A stretch of DNA of 64,000 bases from Peptococcaceae bacterium 1198_IL3148 (GTDB taxonomy: Bacteria > Bacillota > Desulfotomaculia > Desulfotomaculales > Desulfohalotomaculaceae): positions 124,001 to 188,000 of the forward strand of contig JBAIYS010000004.1 in NCBI GenBank assembly GCA_036763105.1. The letters run 5' to 3'. The first letter of the stretch is position 1. The number at the start of each line of letters is the position of its first letter. The notes below the pieces were generated by a model that saw nothing but the letters and a program-made list of their open reading frames with translations, was not told where the DNA came from and searched no databases. A program made the translations under genes and the position numbers. This document shows positions 1 to 10,144 of this stretch, piece after piece.

Positions 1-627
1 GGCATTGCTCCGATTACGATATCAACATTGTACTTACAACCAAGGGGATATATAAACAACATTTCTGTATTAAATGCAATGAAAAAAGCAGGACAAGCAC
101 CCAAGGGATTAAACCTGGAAGCTTTAAATGCCTTAGCTGATAAAGCAAAGGGCGATGTCAACTATAGAAACAAAGGTGATGGAAAAATTAAAGAGGGCAA
201 ACTAGAAACCTTTGACTGCCTAAAGAGCTGCGGAATCTGTGTTGACGTATGTCCAAACAGAGCAAATATGAGAGTTCCTGTTGAAGGACTGGCAGCTAAT
301 TACCAAATTATCCACATAGAAAACATGTGCAATGAGTGTGGCAACTGCCATGTGTTCTGTCCAAAGAACGGTTACCCATATTTTATAAAAACAACTATTT
401 TTAGAGATCTAGAAGAATACAAGGATTCAAAAAATCCTGGCTTATTAAGAATTGGAGAAAATAAATTCTTAATCAGAGATTATAAAAAAGAATATATCTA
501 TCAGGTTGATTCAAAAGAAGATAAGAGCAAAATGGAAATTACTGTTGAAACAATTTTGAGAGATTATCCTTATTATATTGACAACATAGATGTTTTAAGC
601 GAAGAAGAAATGAAAAATTATGTATAA
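1..627 (+). CDS. ygfK: YgfK-type putative selenate reductase / Fe-S oxidoreductase, C-terminal part (5' cut by window edge)
   Basis: The frame is open from base 1, so this is the last 208 codons of a longer gene. The visible part carries two four-cysteine clusters: C-x2-C-x2-C-x3-CP near the middle (ending CPNRAN) and a second C-x2-C-x2-C-x3-CP (ending CPKNG), as expected for a C-terminal two-[4Fe-4S] ferredoxin module. CPNRAN is typical of YgfK, a flavin/iron-sulfur oxidoreductase encoded with selenium-dependent molybdenum hydroxylases. Its assignment is supported by ssnA, ygeY, dpaL and a selenium-type xanthine dehydrogenase at 12.7-22 kb. The exact reaction of YgfK is not settled; electron transfer between NAD(P)H and a molybdoenzyme is the usual proposal. 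A 22-codon in-frame open stretch follows the stop (631-699) without an obvious ribosome site and may be a remnant. Confidence 0.75.
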   Translation, partial: GIAPITISTLYLQPRGYINNISVLNAMKKAGQAPKGLNLEALNALADKAKGDVNYRNKGDGKIKEGKLETFDCLKSCGICVDVCPNRANMRVPVEGLAANYQIIHIENMCNECGNCHVFCPKNGYPYFIKTTIFRDLEEYKDSKNPGLLRIGENKFLIRDYKKEYIYQVDSKEDKSKMEITVETILRDYPYYIDNIDVLSEEEMKNYV

Positions 628-718
628 AATATGTTTAAATTCCCAACTGCAGAAAGAAACAAAGTATTGGCTGAGAAATTGGCTAATAATAACGGGTAAA
701 ATGTATATATGATTAAAC

Positions 719-755
719 GAGCCACAGTGTTGTTAACATTGTGGCTCAGCTTTTC
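719..755 (+). terminator. Intrinsic terminator after ygfK
   Basis: The stem GAGCCACAGTGT / ACATTGTGGCTC is followed by a short T-rich run. It lies about 90 bases after the ygfK stop and before the convergent small gene at 818-1024. Confidence 0.7.
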
Positions 756-817
756 TGATTTGATTATTAACGGCAAAGTGCTGTTTTACTGATTGCTAAA
801 TCATCGGGTACCTTAGA

Positions 818-1024
818 TTAATTAGAACATCGAGAAAGGAAAAACAACATTCCAATAATTATAACCGCAGTGATAATTTTGCTAAGGCAGCCTCCCTTGG
901 TTAACCCACCTAAGTCACCTATCATTGAACGGTTTATTGAATCCGCCAAATTAATCATAGAATTTCCTTTATACTCTTCCATTTTGTGCTTATCTTCTTT
1001 ATTTATTTCATTCCTTTTATCCAT
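818..1024 (-). CDS. Small membrane protein, DUF6366-like
   Basis: A 68-residue protein with a charged, hydrophilic N-terminal half, a Gly-rich middle (DLGGLTKGG) and one C-terminal hydrophobic segment (about residues 50-63, IITAVIIIGMLFFL). The layout, including an N-rich segment before a single C-terminal helix, resembles the small DUF6366 proteins of Firmicutes, but the match is from memory and weak. The ATG start is preceded by a G/A-rich AGGGGAAGGGGAAC ribosome site. It converges with ygfK. Function unknown. Confidence 0.5.
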   Translation of the reverse strand: MDKRNEINKEDKHKMEEYKGNSMINLADSINRSMIGDLGGLTKGGCLSKIITAVIIIGMLFFLSRCSN

Positions 1025-1190
1025 AAGTTCCCCTTCCCCTGTTTACTAACTGATTAACAATTACCATACAATGATTATAGCAATTTCTACCAAACGAAAG
1101 CCACTGAGTGCATCAATTATTTAAAAATATGCAACGTTTTGGGGCTTAAATTAGTCTTAAAGAATAGAGTGGTTTTTGAGGAGGCATAAA

Positions 1191-2543
1191 ATGTTAAAAA
1201 AAGTTATTGTTATGATTTTATGTTTAAGTTTAATTGTCATTGGCTGCACTAATTCAGAAAAAGATGCAAAAGCCGATTCTGGATTGATTGATTTCAAAGC
1301 TCTTATTCAAAGCAATGCCAGTGCAGAGGAAGTTGCCGGCTTTATAAACACAACAATTAAGGGCGTTTCTAAAGAAGATGCTTCAGAAATGGTCAATGAT
1401 TTTGAAAGATTTCAAAAAGATAAGATCGTTGAATTTGAAAAAATAATATTTGAAAATGAAACACAAACTAAATTATTTGAGTGTTTTAAAACTCATGGTG
1501 TCATTAATCAAGCAAATATTCCGGATGATGCTGAGCTAAAAGAAATGTTAAGTAAAATAGAAAACAGTGGCTATAAAATAGAAACTGCCGAAGGAATGTT
1601 TTTCCCGGTTATTGACTATCAATTTTATAAAAATTTCAGTACCTATGTAACTGATGACATGAAAGAATATATTGAAATAATGGCAGAAGAATCAACTGAA
1701 GTGCCGGCAAAGGATGGAGCCTTGGTTATTGGATGGGACCAGTTGTTAAATAGGGCAATCAGTCAAGAACGTTTTTTAACTACTTATACTAATTCTATCA
1801 AAATTAACGAAGTTCAGCAATTGCATAACAACTATATTTTGTTTACCTTTTACGGCTTAAATAACACGCCGCTTTTTGACTATCATTCCCAAATTATAAA
1901 CGCTGATGCCAAAGAAGTATATTTAAATGCGGTGAAGGATATCGGCAGTAGTGAGCATTTAAAGGCTTTAAAAGGATTTGTAGCTGTGCTTAAAGATAAT
2001 GACTACAAATTAACCGATGAGGTTAACCGGTATCGGGACAAAGTTACAGCATCCCTTACCAAGAACAAGACGGATACAGCACTTTTGGATCAAATTATTG
2101 AAACGGCCCATCAAGGACAGATTTTTAACTGTGAATTTCCGGTAGAAACCACTGTGATAGAAGATGTCAAAGCAAAGTGGGGAGAAGCCGATAAAGAAGA
2201 ATATATTGCAGAGGCTAAAGGCACATATGCCACTTACGATGAGCAAAATGTAGTCTTTGGTTTCAATAAAGGTTCTCAAATTTTTGATGTAAGGAGCTAT
2301 GATGACAGCATTAAAGAAATCGCCATGTCTCAAGTAAGGGAAGTTTTGGGTTCTCCGGACAATGCCCACTATTATGACACCGAGGATATGCTAGTCTATC
2401 AAATTGGAGAGAAATATCAACTGCTATTTATTTTTCCCAAGGCCACTCCAGAAAACCCTGATCCTAAACTAGACCATTACAATGTTTTTTATCCCCATGG
2501 TACAGTTAATCTTATGGCTGACGACCCTGGTATAAAATATTAG
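1191..2543 (+). CDS. Predicted lipoprotein of unknown function
   Basis: The start at 1191 is chosen because GAGGAGG lies 7 bases upstream; a TTG five codons earlier is in frame but would bury the ribosome site. The N-terminus is a lipoprotein signal: KK, a hydrophobic core and a lipobox ending LIVIGC, so the mature protein should be anchored outside the membrane. The remaining 430 residues are hydrophilic, mixed alpha/beta in character, without a motif I recognise. The C-terminal 80 residues (after VREVLGSPDNAHYYDTEDM) look like a SmpA/BamE-like small beta module, a weak impression only. An acyltransferase gene follows. Confidence 0.65.
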   Translation: MLKKVIVMILCLSLIVIGCTNSEKDAKADSGLIDFKALIQSNASAEEVAGFINTTIKGVSKEDASEMVNDFERFQKDKIVEFEKIIFENETQTKLFECFKTHGVINQANIPDDAELKEMLSKIENSGYKIETAEGMFFPVIDYQFYKNFSTYVTDDMKEYIEIMAEESTEVPAKDGALVIGWDQLLNRAISQERFLTTYTNSIKINEVQQLHNNYILFTFYGLNNTPLFDYHSQIINADAKEVYLNAVKDIGSSEHLKALKGFVAVLKDNDYKLTDEVNRYRDKVTASLTKNKTDTALLDQIIETAHQGQIFNCEFPVETTVIEDVKAKWGEADKEEYIAEAKGTYATYDEQNVVFGFNKGSQIFDVRSYDDSIKEIAMSQVREVLGSPDNAHYYDTEDMLVYQIGEKYQLLFIFPKATPENPDPKLDHYNVFYPHGTVNLMADDPGIKY

Positions 2544-2612
2544 CGTTTTTTGGCAATATTTTTAAATTGTCAAACAGTTTTTTAGCTGTTATCCTTGTAC
2601 AGGGTGATAGTG

Positions 2613-3632
2613 TTGAGCGTAAGAATAGAATGGTTGGATTCTTTAAAGGGTCTAGCCATTATATTAGTAGTTTGGGGACATCTTAATATTCCAATAGAGG
2701 CTGAAACTATTATTTACTCATTCCACATGCCGCTGTTTTTCTTTATTTCTGGTTATTTGTTTAAACAGAACAATCGGACATTAAAACAATATGTGCAAAG
2801 AAAAGTAAATAGTTTATTGATTCCCTATTTTTTCTTTGCGGTAATGTCGATACCTTTTGGTATTTTATTAGACTTTGTTTATCAAAATGAAATCAATCCG
2901 TTGTTAATGTTTATGCACTTTTTCTTTTTAAGTGGCTCGGTGGGGTGGAATGCACCGCTTTGGTTTTTAATTGTTCTGTTTTTAATTGAAGTTATTTACT
3001 TTGTGGTAAACAGCTCTAAAATTAACAACGGCCTGTTCATCATTTTATCTTTTGTATTGGGATATGCCTTGGCGTTATCAGGCATGCGCTATCCATTAGG
3101 GCTACATTTAATTTCATGGGGATTGGTTTTTTATTACCTGGGAAATGTGGCTAGAGAAAGATTAGTCATTGAAAAAATGGCCACAACAATAGCCAAAACC
3201 TTGATATTTCTTATACCGTTGGCGATAATAAATATAGTTTTTGGTTTAATGATGAATGTCAAGGTTAGTATGTATGTCAATCAACTGGGTAATTACCTGT
3301 ATTTCTACATCGCTGCCATAGCGGGCATATTATTTATGTGTTGCTTGATGAGTAAGTTGCCATCCTTTAAAATATTAAATTTTTTCGGTAACAACACGCT
3401 ATTAGTATTGGCTACACATTACGGTGCTCTTTACGTTTATAAACTGATTGACCAACCGGTGTTTGGCCATGCTTTTATGGATGATAATTCTTATTTTATA
3501 TCCATATTACTTACCGTGGTGACATTAATTGTTAGCGTTCCATTAGCTCATTTTGTTAATAAATATTTACCTTTTGTGGTGGGCAAAGGTCACAATAGCA
3601 AACTAAAAATGTCGCAAAACGCCGGAGGCTAA
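2613..3632 (+). CDS. Acyltransferase family 3 membrane protein (O-acetyltransferase type)
   Basis: The protein starts RIEWLDSLKGLAIILVVWGH, the typical N-terminus of acyltransferase-3 enzymes in which the Arg and the His after the first helix are key residues. FHMPLFFFISGYLF follows, another family hallmark. About ten hydrophobic segments fill the roughly 340-residue length usual for the family. Members transfer acetyl or other acyl groups to cell-surface sugars; the substrate here cannot be told. The start is a TTG at 2613 with AGGGTGA just upstream; alternatives in frame are GTG 2610 and TTG 2595. Confidence 0.8.
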   Translation: MSVRIEWLDSLKGLAIILVVWGHLNIPIEAETIIYSFHMPLFFFISGYLFKQNNRTLKQYVQRKVNSLLIPYFFFAVMSIPFGILLDFVYQNEINPLLMFMHFFFLSGSVGWNAPLWFLIVLFLIEVIYFVVNSSKINNGLFIILSFVLGYALALSGMRYPLGLHLISWGLVFYYLGNVARERLVIEKMATTIAKTLIFLIPLAIINIVFGLMMNVKVSMYVNQLGNYLYFYIAAIAGILFMCCLMSKLPSFKILNFFGNNTLLVLATHYGALYVYKLIDQPVFGHAFMDDNSYFISILLTVVTLIVSVPLAHFVNKYLPFVVGKGHNSKLKMSQNAGG

Positions 3633-3652
3633 ATACCAAGCAAAGTAATCAT

Positions 3653-3684
3653 AGGTAGGGTGGTGAAAACTACCCTGCCTTTTA
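3653..3684 (+). terminator. Probable terminator after the acyltransferase gene
   Basis: AGG(T)AGGGT pairs with ACCCT(G)CCT, followed by TTTT. It is a short stem with one mismatch. Confidence 0.5.
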
Positions 3685-3760
3685 GCATGTATACATAATT
3701 CTTATAAAAAAAGAGGACGAATATTTGATTTTTATATTATAATAAGTAATAACTTAATTC

Positions 3761-3846
3761 GGCACAACGATGTGCCGACCAATGAAGGCGACGAAGCCTA
3801 CACCAGTTAACAATTTTTTGTTAGCTGGGTGTAGGCTTTTTTGTTT
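3761..3846 (+). promoter_or_regulatory. Two-hairpin ANTAR-type antitermination leader with terminator, upstream of gltB
   Basis: Hairpin P1 is GGCAC-AACGAT-GTGCC (3761-3776), a 5-bp stem with a six-base loop having A at position 1 and G at position 4. After 10 bases comes P2, AGGC-GACGAA-GCCT (3786-3799), a six-base loop with G at position 4. The 3' half of P2 is part of the 5' arm of a strong terminator (AGCCTACACC.AGTTAAC paired with GTTAGCTGGGTGTAGGCT, then a T run; 3795-3846). Paired hexaloop hairpins with A1/G4 in which P2 overlaps a terminator are the known RNA target of ANTAR-domain antiterminators, and a clostridial ANTAR protein (NitR) is known near glnA/glutamate synthase. P2 deviates by having G, not A, at loop position 1. 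No ANTAR gene is in the window. Binding would hold P2, block the terminator and switch glutamate synthase on. Confidence 0.7.
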
Positions 3847-3868
3847 TTACCAAAGGAGGTAGCTAATC

Positions 3869-6800
3869 ATGGCACACAGATTGCCCCCAAAACAAGGTTT
3901 GTACCATCCTGCCTTTGAGCATGATGCCTGTGGTATTGGGTTTGTGGCCAACATTAAAGGAAAAAAATCTAACAAAATTTTGCACCAGGCATTAACCACT
4001 TTAATCAATCTAGATCACCGTGGTGGTCAAGGGGCAGAGACCAATACTGGTGATGGCGCTGGTATTTTAATGCAAATTCCGGATGGTTTCTTTAGAAAAG
4101 AGTGCGCAAAATTAGGCGTAGAATTACCGAGTGCGGGTAAGTACGGAATCGGTATGCTCTTTTTACCCAATGATTGCAGTAGGTTGGAAGATATTCAACA
4201 AATGCTGGGTCAGCTGATAGAAGAAGAAGGGCAAACATTATTGGGCTGGCGGGAAGTGCCGGTTGACAACGCCATGCTGGGAGAAACGGCTAAAAAGGCC
4301 CAGCCTTTTATTATGCAAGTGTTTATAGGTGCCAGCACAGATATAACCGACAATATGGAATTTGAACGCAAACTTTATGTAATTAGAAAACGGGCTAAAA
4401 AAGAAGTGCACCGGCAATTACTTAATTCTGGTGATACCTTTTACTTTGCCAGCTTGTCCTCCCGAACGATAGTTTACAAAGGGATGCTGACCCCGGAACA
4501 GATGGATCGTTTTTACCTGGATTTGCAGCATCCCGCTGTAGAAATTGCCCTGGCATTGGTGCATTCGCGATTTAGTACCAATACATTCCCCAGTTGGGAA
4601 CGGGCCCATCCATACCACTATATCATTCACAATGGTGAGTTTAACACGCTGCGGGGTAATGTCAACTGGATGCGTGCCCGTGAGGCGCTGTGTCATTCCG
4701 AAGAGTTTTTTGCCGAGGATATGAAAAAGATTTTGCCGGTCATTGATCAAAATGGTAGCGATTCGGCAATATTTGATAATTGCTTGGAATTTCTTTTTCT
4801 AACCGGCCGTTCGCTACCCCATGCAGTGATGATGATGATTCCTGAGCCTTGGCAACATCATGAAAGCATGGCCGCTGATAAAAAAGCCTTTTATCAATAT
4901 CACAGTTGTTTGATGGAACCCTGGGATGGCCCTGCTGCCATTGCTTTTACAGACGGCAAAATTATTGGAGCCTCTTTGGATAGAAATGGATTGAGGCCTT
5001 CTCGTTATTACGTCACTAAGGATGACATGATTGTCCTGGCATCGGAAGTGGGTGTGCTAGATATCGCTCCGGAAAACATAGCCCATAAGGGACGTTTGCA
5101 ACCAGGAAGAATGCTGCTGGTTGATACCGAAGCGGGACGGATTGTTACCGATGAAGAGCTCAAACAACAAATAGTGTCTGAACATCCTTATCGCCAGTGG
5201 TTGGATCGATATCTAATAAACCTGGAAGATTTGCCTACAGCCAGCCCAGTACCGGCATTAGAAAACATTACCCAAAAGCAAAAGGCCTTTGGTTATACCC
5301 ATGAGGAACTGGTGAAAACGTTAGAACCAATGGCTAAAAACGCCATTGACCCCATCGGGGCGATGGGCAATGATGCCTCTTTGGCGGTGCTGTCTGAACG
5401 GCCACAGCTGTTATACAATTATTTTAAGCAACTGTTCGCTCAGGTTACTAATCCACCGATTGATGCCACTAAGGAAGAAATAGTAACGGCCATTGATACC
5501 ACCCTTGGTGCGGAAAAGAATTTAATCAAACCAGAACCGGATAGTTGTCAGCGCATTCGGATTAAGACCCCAATTTTAAGTAATGAAGAATTGGCCCAAT
5601 TGCGCGGCGTTGAAGAAGCAGGCTTTAAATCAGTAACCATTCCGATATTGTATCCGGTTAATGAAGGTGCCCCAGGGTTGGAGCGGGCTTTAGCAGATAT
5701 TTTTGCTGCAGCAGACCGGGCTATAATTGATGGTGCCAACCTGTTGATTTTGTCTGATCGAGACATTAACCAAGAAAATGCTGCTATACCGGCGCTGCTG
5801 GCTGTATCCGGTCTCCATCATCACTTGATTAGACAAGGCAGTCGGACTAAGGCCAGTTTGATATTGGAATCAGGGGAGCCCCGGGAGGTACATCATTTTG
5901 CTGTCTTGTTGGGCCATGGTGTCAATGCCATTAACCCCTATCTGGCACTGGAAAGCCTAAATGATTTGATTAACCGGGGCTACATTGCTGAACTTAGCTA
6001 TGAACAAGCGGCGGAAAACTATATTAAAGCTGCCACCAAGGGCGTTGTAAAAGTGATGTCTAAAATGGGTATTTCTACAGTGCAAAGCTACTGCGGTGCC
6101 CAGATATTTGAAGCCATCGGTATTGATCAAGGGGTTATTGATCAGTACTTTACCTGGACCCCTTCCCGTGTTGGCGGCATAGACATGGCCATCATAGCCA
6201 AAGAAGCAGAAATGCGTCATCAACAGGCCTTCTCGGCTCAAGCGAGAGCTAATGATCCGTTAGATTCCGGATCTACGTATCAATGGCGGCATGACGGAGA
6301 ACAACATATGTATAATCCGGAAAGTATTTACTATTTACAACAGGCCTGCCGAAATAATGATTACCGATTATTTAAAGAATACTCCCAGCGCATCAACAAA
6401 GAAGCGGGTAGCAAATGTACCTTGCGCGGCTTACTGGACTTTAAACCAAGACAGCCGATCCCCATTGATGAGGTGGAAGCGGTGGATTCCATTTGTCGCC
6501 GCTTTAAAACCGGGGCCATGTCCTATGGGTCCATCAGTAAAGAAGCCCATGAATGCTTGGCCATTGCCATGAACCGCATTGGCGGTAAGAGCAACACCGG
6601 TGAAGGCGGTGAGGACCCCAATCGTTTTACTCCCGATGCTAACGGTGATTCCAGGCGCAGTGCCATCAAACAAGTGGCCTCGGGTCGCTTTGGGGTGACC
6701 AGCAACTACCTGGTTAATGCCGACGAAATTCAAATAAAGATGGCCCAAGGGGCTAAACCTGGCGAGGGGGGCCAATTGCCCGGTAAAAAAGTTTACCCCT

Positions 6801-8458
6801 GGGTGGCAAAGGTGCGGGGCACCACCGCCGGCGTCGGACTGATTTCGCCTCCGCCACACCATGATATTTATTCCATCGAAGATTTGGCGGAGTTAATTCA
6901 CGATCTGAAGAACGCCAATCCCCGAGCTAGAATTAATGTTAAGTTAGTTTCTGAAATTGGTGTTGGCACCATCGCTGCCGGGGTGGCCAAAGGGCGGGCC
7001 GATGCGGTACTGATCAGTGGTTACGATGGCGGCACCGGGGCTTCCCCCCGGACCAGCATTAGTCATGCCGGTCTGCCATGGGAGTTAGGATTGGCTGAAA
7101 CCCACCAAACCCTAGTGCTGAATAAACTGCGGGATAGAATTGTGGTGGAGACCGACGGTAAGCTGATGACTGGGCGCGATGTGGTCATTGCCACGCTACT
7201 TGGTGCCGAAGAATACGGCTTTGCCACCGCACCACTGGTGGCCATCGGCTGTGTAATGATGCGGGTTTGCCACCTAGACACCTGCCCGGTGGGCATTGCC
7301 ACCCAGAACCCAGAACTGCGCAAGCGGTTCCAGGGTAAACCAGAGTATGTAATTAATCTAATGCATTTTATCGCCCAAGAAATGCGCGAGCTGATGGCTC
7401 AATTGGGCTTTCGAAGTGTCAATGAAATGGTTGGCCGTACCGACGTACTGGAAGTAAGTGATGCTGTTAACCATTGGAAGAGAAAAGGCTTGAACTTATC
7501 ACCAATTCTTTACCAGCCGGAAGTTCCAGAGAATGTAGGCAGATATCACCAGATTGATCAAGATCATCGCTTAGATAATTCTCTTGATAGGTTAAAATTA
7601 CTAACCCTTTGCCAACCAGCATTGGAGCATGGTGAAGCTGTAGAGGCCCGGTTACCGATTCGCAATATTAATCGGGTAGTTGGTACTATTTTGGGTAGCG
7701 AAGTTACCAGACGTTATGGTGCGGAGGGGTTGCCGGCAGATACCATCAAATTAACCTTTGAGGGTACTGCCGGACAGAGCTTTGGTGCTTTTATACCGAA
7801 CGGCATTACTCTCCGCCTGGAAGGTGATGCTAACGACTATATGGGCAAAGGTCTTTCCGGTGGCAAAATTGTCGTATATCCACCTGCTCAGTCCACTTTT
7901 GCGGCGGAAGAAAATATTATAATTGGCAACGTAGCCTTCTATGGGGCTACATCAGGTGAAGCCTATATTCGGGGCATAGCCGGCGAAAGATTTTGTGTTA
8001 GAAACAGTGGTGTGCAGGCAGTGGTGGAAGGTGTTGGTGACCACGGTTGTGAGTACATGACTGGTGGTCGGGTGGTGATACTGGGATCCACCGGTCGCAA
8101 CTTTGCTGCTGGTATGTCCGGTGGCATTGCCTATGTGTTAGATGAAGCCGGCACCTTTGCTGATCTATGCAACCAAGAAATGGTGTTGCTGGAAAGGGTG
8201 GTGGCCCCAAAGGAAATAGCTGAATTAAAAAATTTAATTACCAAGCATCAAAAACATACCCAAAGTACTGTGGCCGAAAGGGTACTAACTAATTGGGATA
8301 AATTGTTGCCGAAGTTTGTCCGGGTGATACCAAAGGATTATAAACGGATGTTAGCATCTCTGGAACGTGCCCACCAGATGGGTTTAAGCGGTGAAGAAGC
8401 CATTATGACAGCATTTAAAGAAAACACAATGGATCAGTTTCGGGTCAGTGGAAATTAA
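3869..8458 (+). CDS. gltB: Glutamate synthase, large subunit
   Basis: A 1529-residue protein, the usual length for the NADPH-type alpha subunit. It makes two glutamates from glutamine and 2-oxoglutarate. The N-terminal class II glutamine amidotransferase has the catalytic Cys at residue 21 (HDACGIGF), so a 20-residue propeptide should be removed. The central and FMN-binding domains include [14 protein letters not shown] and the cysteine-rich [19 protein letters not shown] segment that binds the [3Fe-4S] cluster. The C-terminal GXGXG beta-helix domain is visible ([15 protein letters not shown]). AAAGGAGG lies 9 bases before the ATG. gltD follows at 8487, so both are one operon, with expression likely set by the leader at 3761-3846. 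Confidence 0.97.
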   Translation: MAHRLPPKQGLYHPAFEHDACGIGFVANIKGKKSNKILHQALTTLINLDHRGGQGAETNTGDGAGILMQIPDGFFRKECAKLGVELPSAGKYGIGMLFLPNDCSRLEDIQQMLGQLIEEEGQTLLGWREVPVDNAMLGETAKKAQPFIMQVFIGASTDITDNMEFERKLYVIRKRAKKEVHRQLLNSGDTFYFASLSSRTIVYKGMLTPEQMDRFYLDLQHPAVEIALALVHSRFSTNTFPSWERAHPYHYIIHNGEFNTLRGNVNWMRAREALCHSEEFFAEDMKKILPVIDQNGSDSAIFDNCLEFLFLTGRSLPHAVMMMIPEPWQHHESMAADKKAFYQYHSCLMEPWDGPAAIAFTDGKIIGASLDRNGLRPSRYYVTKDDMIVLASEVGVLDIAPENIAHKGRLQPGRMLLVDTEAGRIVTDEELKQQIVSEHPYRQWLDRYLINLEDLPTASPVPALENITQKQKAFGYTHEELVKTLEPMAKNAIDPIGAMGNDASLAVLSERPQLLYNYFKQLFAQVTNPPIDATKEEIVTAIDTTLGAEKNLIKPEPDSCQRIRIKTPILSNEELAQLRGVEEAGFKSVTIPILYPVNEGAPGLERALADIFAAADRAIIDGANLLILSDRDINQENAAIPALLAVSGLHHHLIRQGSRTKASLILESGEPREVHHFAVLLGHGVNAINPYLALESLNDLINRGYIAELSYEQAAENYIKAATKGVVKVMSKMGISTVQSYCGAQIFEAIGIDQGVIDQYFTWTPSRVGGIDMAIIAKEAEMRHQQAFSAQARANDPLDSGSTYQWRHDGEQHMYNPESIYYLQQACRNNDYRLFKEYSQRINKEAGSKCTLRGLLDFKPRQPIPIDEVEAVDSICRRFKTGAMSYGSISKEAHECLAIAMNRIGGKSNTGEGGEDPNRFTPDANGDSRRSAIKQVASGRFGVTSNYLVNADEIQIKMAQGAKPGEGGQLPGKKVYPWVAKVRGTTAGVGLISPPPHHDIYSIEDLAELIHDLKNANPRARINVKLVSEIGVGTIAAGVAKGRADAVLISGYDGGTGASPRTSISHAGLPWELGLAETHQTLVLNKLRDRIVVETDGKLMTGRDVVIATLLGAEEYGFATAPLVAIGCVMMRVCHLDTCPVGIATQNPELRKRFQGKPEYVINLMHFIAQEMRELMAQLGFRSVNEMVGRTDVLEVSDAVNHWKRKGLNLSPILYQPEVPENVGRYHQIDQDHRLDNSLDRLKLLTLCQPALEHGEAVEARLPIRNINRVVGTILGSEVTRRYGAEGLPADTIKLTFEGTAGQSFGAFIPNGITLRLEGDANDYMGKGLSGGKIVVYPPAQSTFAAEENIIIGNVAFYGATSGEAYIRGIAGERFCVRNSGVQAVVEGVGDHGCEYMTGGRVVILGSTGRNFAAGMSGGIAYVLDEAGTFADLCNQEMVLLERVVAPKEIAELKNLITKHQKHTQSTVAERVLTNWDKLLPKFVRVIPKDYKRMLASLERAHQMGLSGEEAIMTAFKENTMDQFRVSGN

Positions 8459-8486
8459 CCCCATCCGGTTAGAAGGAGATGATACT

Positions 8487-9959
8487 ATGGGTAAACCTAG
8501 TGGTTTTTTGGAATATAACAGAGAAGTGGCCGTCAATCGTCAGCCTAAAGAGCGGGTAAACGATTGGCAGGAGTTGTACAATCATTTGCCAGAAGAAAAA
8601 ATAATGACCCAAGCCGCCCGCTGTATGGAATGCGGTACCCCCTTTTGTCACAGTGGCATGGTGCTTAATGGGGCTACCACCGGCTGTCCGAACCATAATT
8701 TGCCCCCGGAGTGGAATGATCTGGTTTATCGGGGTTTATGGCAGGAAGCCTATCAACGTTTGATTAAAACCAATAATTTCCCAGAGTTTACCGGTCGGGT
8801 ATGTCCAGCCCTTTGCGAAGGGGCTTGTACCGTAGGATTTAATGGCCAGGCAGTGGCGGTAAAAACTATTGAATATGCCATTATTGAAAAGGCCTATGCC
8901 GAAGGCTGGGTAGTGCCACAGCCACCAACCAATCGCACTGGTAAAAAGGTAGCTGTGGTTGGTTCCGGCCCGGCGGGATTGGCCTGTGCCGATGAACTGA
9001 ACAAATTTGGCCATTTGGTGACGGTGTTTGAACGGGCAGACAGGTTCGGTGGCCTATTGATGTACGGTATTCCCAACATGAAACTGGATAAACGCTATGT
9101 GCAAAGACGAATTGATTTAATGGCCGCCGAGGGAGTTAGGTTTGTGCCCAATACCGAGGTGGGAACAGATTATCCAGCAGAGCAATTGCTAAAGGAATTT
9201 GATGCGGTGGTGTTGTGCGGTGGCGCTAGAAAACCTCGAGACATGCAGGTGGAAGGTAGAGATTTAAAAGGGATTGAATATGCGGTGGATTTTTTGACAG
9301 CCAGTACCAAAAGCTTGTTGCATTGCAATTATCAGCATGATAATTACATCTCCGCCGCCGGCAAAGATGTAATTATCATCGGTGGTGGTGATACCGGCAC
9401 CGACTGCGTGGGAACTGCTTGGCGACACAAATGTAAAAGCGTGGTGCAGTTTGAAATTATGCCACCGCCACCTAAGGAACGGGCTGCCCATAACCCTTGG
9501 CCGCAATATCCCAGAACCTTAAAGATTGATTACAGTCAACAGGAGGTCATCGCCATTAATGGTGCGGATCCCCGTCAGTACTGCATTATGACCAAAAAGA
9601 TGGTGGGTGATGAACAGGGAAATGTTAAAGCAGTGCACACTGTCAATGTCCAGTGGGTTAAAAATGAGCGTGGCCAGTTAATTCCCAAAGAAATTGACGG
9701 CACCCAAAGGGTGTGGCCTGCGCAACTGGTGCTGTTGGCCATGGGCTTCCTTGGCCCTGAAGACCATTTGCTGGATCAGTTGGATATTGGGCGCGATCAA
9801 AGAGGCAATGCCAAAGCTACCTATGGTGACTTTGCCACCAATGTGACTGGGGTCTTTGTTGCTGGGGATATGCGCCGGGGACAAAGCTTGGTGATTTGGG
9901 CAATCAATGAAGGGCGTGGTGCCGCCAAGGCTTGTAACCAGTACCTGATGGGCGATTAA
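8487..9959 (+). CDS. gltD: Glutamate synthase, small subunit
   Basis: 490 residues. The protein begins [10 protein letters not shown], the typical GltD start, with AGAAGGAG 9 bases upstream, so I prefer 8487 to an in-frame start overlapping gltB. The N-terminus has the cysteine sets [15 protein letters not shown] and CPALCEGAC that bind two [4Fe-4S] clusters. A first Rossmann site ([12 protein letters not shown]) binds FAD and a second ([11 protein letters not shown]) binds NAD(P)H. It passes electrons from NAD(P)H to GltB. The end [20 protein letters not shown] is a family signature. Confidence 0.96.
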   Translation: MGKPSGFLEYNREVAVNRQPKERVNDWQELYNHLPEEKIMTQAARCMECGTPFCHSGMVLNGATTGCPNHNLPPEWNDLVYRGLWQEAYQRLIKTNNFPEFTGRVCPALCEGACTVGFNGQAVAVKTIEYAIIEKAYAEGWVVPQPPTNRTGKKVAVVGSGPAGLACADELNKFGHLVTVFERADRFGGLLMYGIPNMKLDKRYVQRRIDLMAAEGVRFVPNTEVGTDYPAEQLLKEFDAVVLCGGARKPRDMQVEGRDLKGIEYAVDFLTASTKSLLHCNYQHDNYISAAGKDVIIIGGGDTGTDCVGTAWRHKCKSVVQFEIMPPPPKERAAHNPWPQYPRTLKIDYSQQEVIAINGADPRQYCIMTKKMVGDEQGNVKAVHTVNVQWVKNERGQLIPKEIDGTQRVWPAQLVLLAMGFLGPEDHLLDQLDIGRDQRGNAKATYGDFATNVTGVFVAGDMRRGQSLVIWAINEGRGAAKACNQYLMGD

Positions 9960-10084
9960 AAAGCGTTGCAAATTTGAGTTCCTACATCAGTTGCTGTTGA
10001 ATATATTTTTATCGCTTTTTAAGGGGGAACGTTATCACCTTTTCCGACCTTAAATGCAGGATTCTGGTCCCAGGTGGTTAAATT

Positions 10085-10144
10085 ATGATTAAAGAAATAA
10101 ATTTCTCAGCATTAAAGAAAGTGGTGGTAGTTGTTGAATCTTAA
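10085..10144 (+). other. Short upstream ORF overlapping the nadE start
   Basis: A 19-codon frame (MIKEINFSALKKVVVVVES) with AGGTGG 6 bases before its ATG runs into the first codons of nadE, which starts at TTG 10131 in another frame. Its own ribosome site and overlap would allow translational coupling to the weak TTG start. It may also be chance; there is no independent sign that the peptide matters. Confidence 0.3.

Noticed and set aside
631-699. 22-codon ORF right after ygfK
   Set aside because: It has no ribosome site and no recognisable family, so it is noted only within the ygfK entry as a possible remnant.
3761-3798. Guanidine-II (mini-ykkC) riboswitch, because both hairpins contain ACGA in the loop
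   Set aside because: The second stem does not close on an ACGR tetraloop (a G-A pair would be needed), the downstream gene is glutamate synthase, and the hexaloop plus terminator-overlap pattern fits an ANTAR site better.
6431-6862. Long open frame antisense to gltB
   Set aside because: It lies fully inside the conserved gltB coding region in the GC-richer part of the window, with no ribosome site and no family features.
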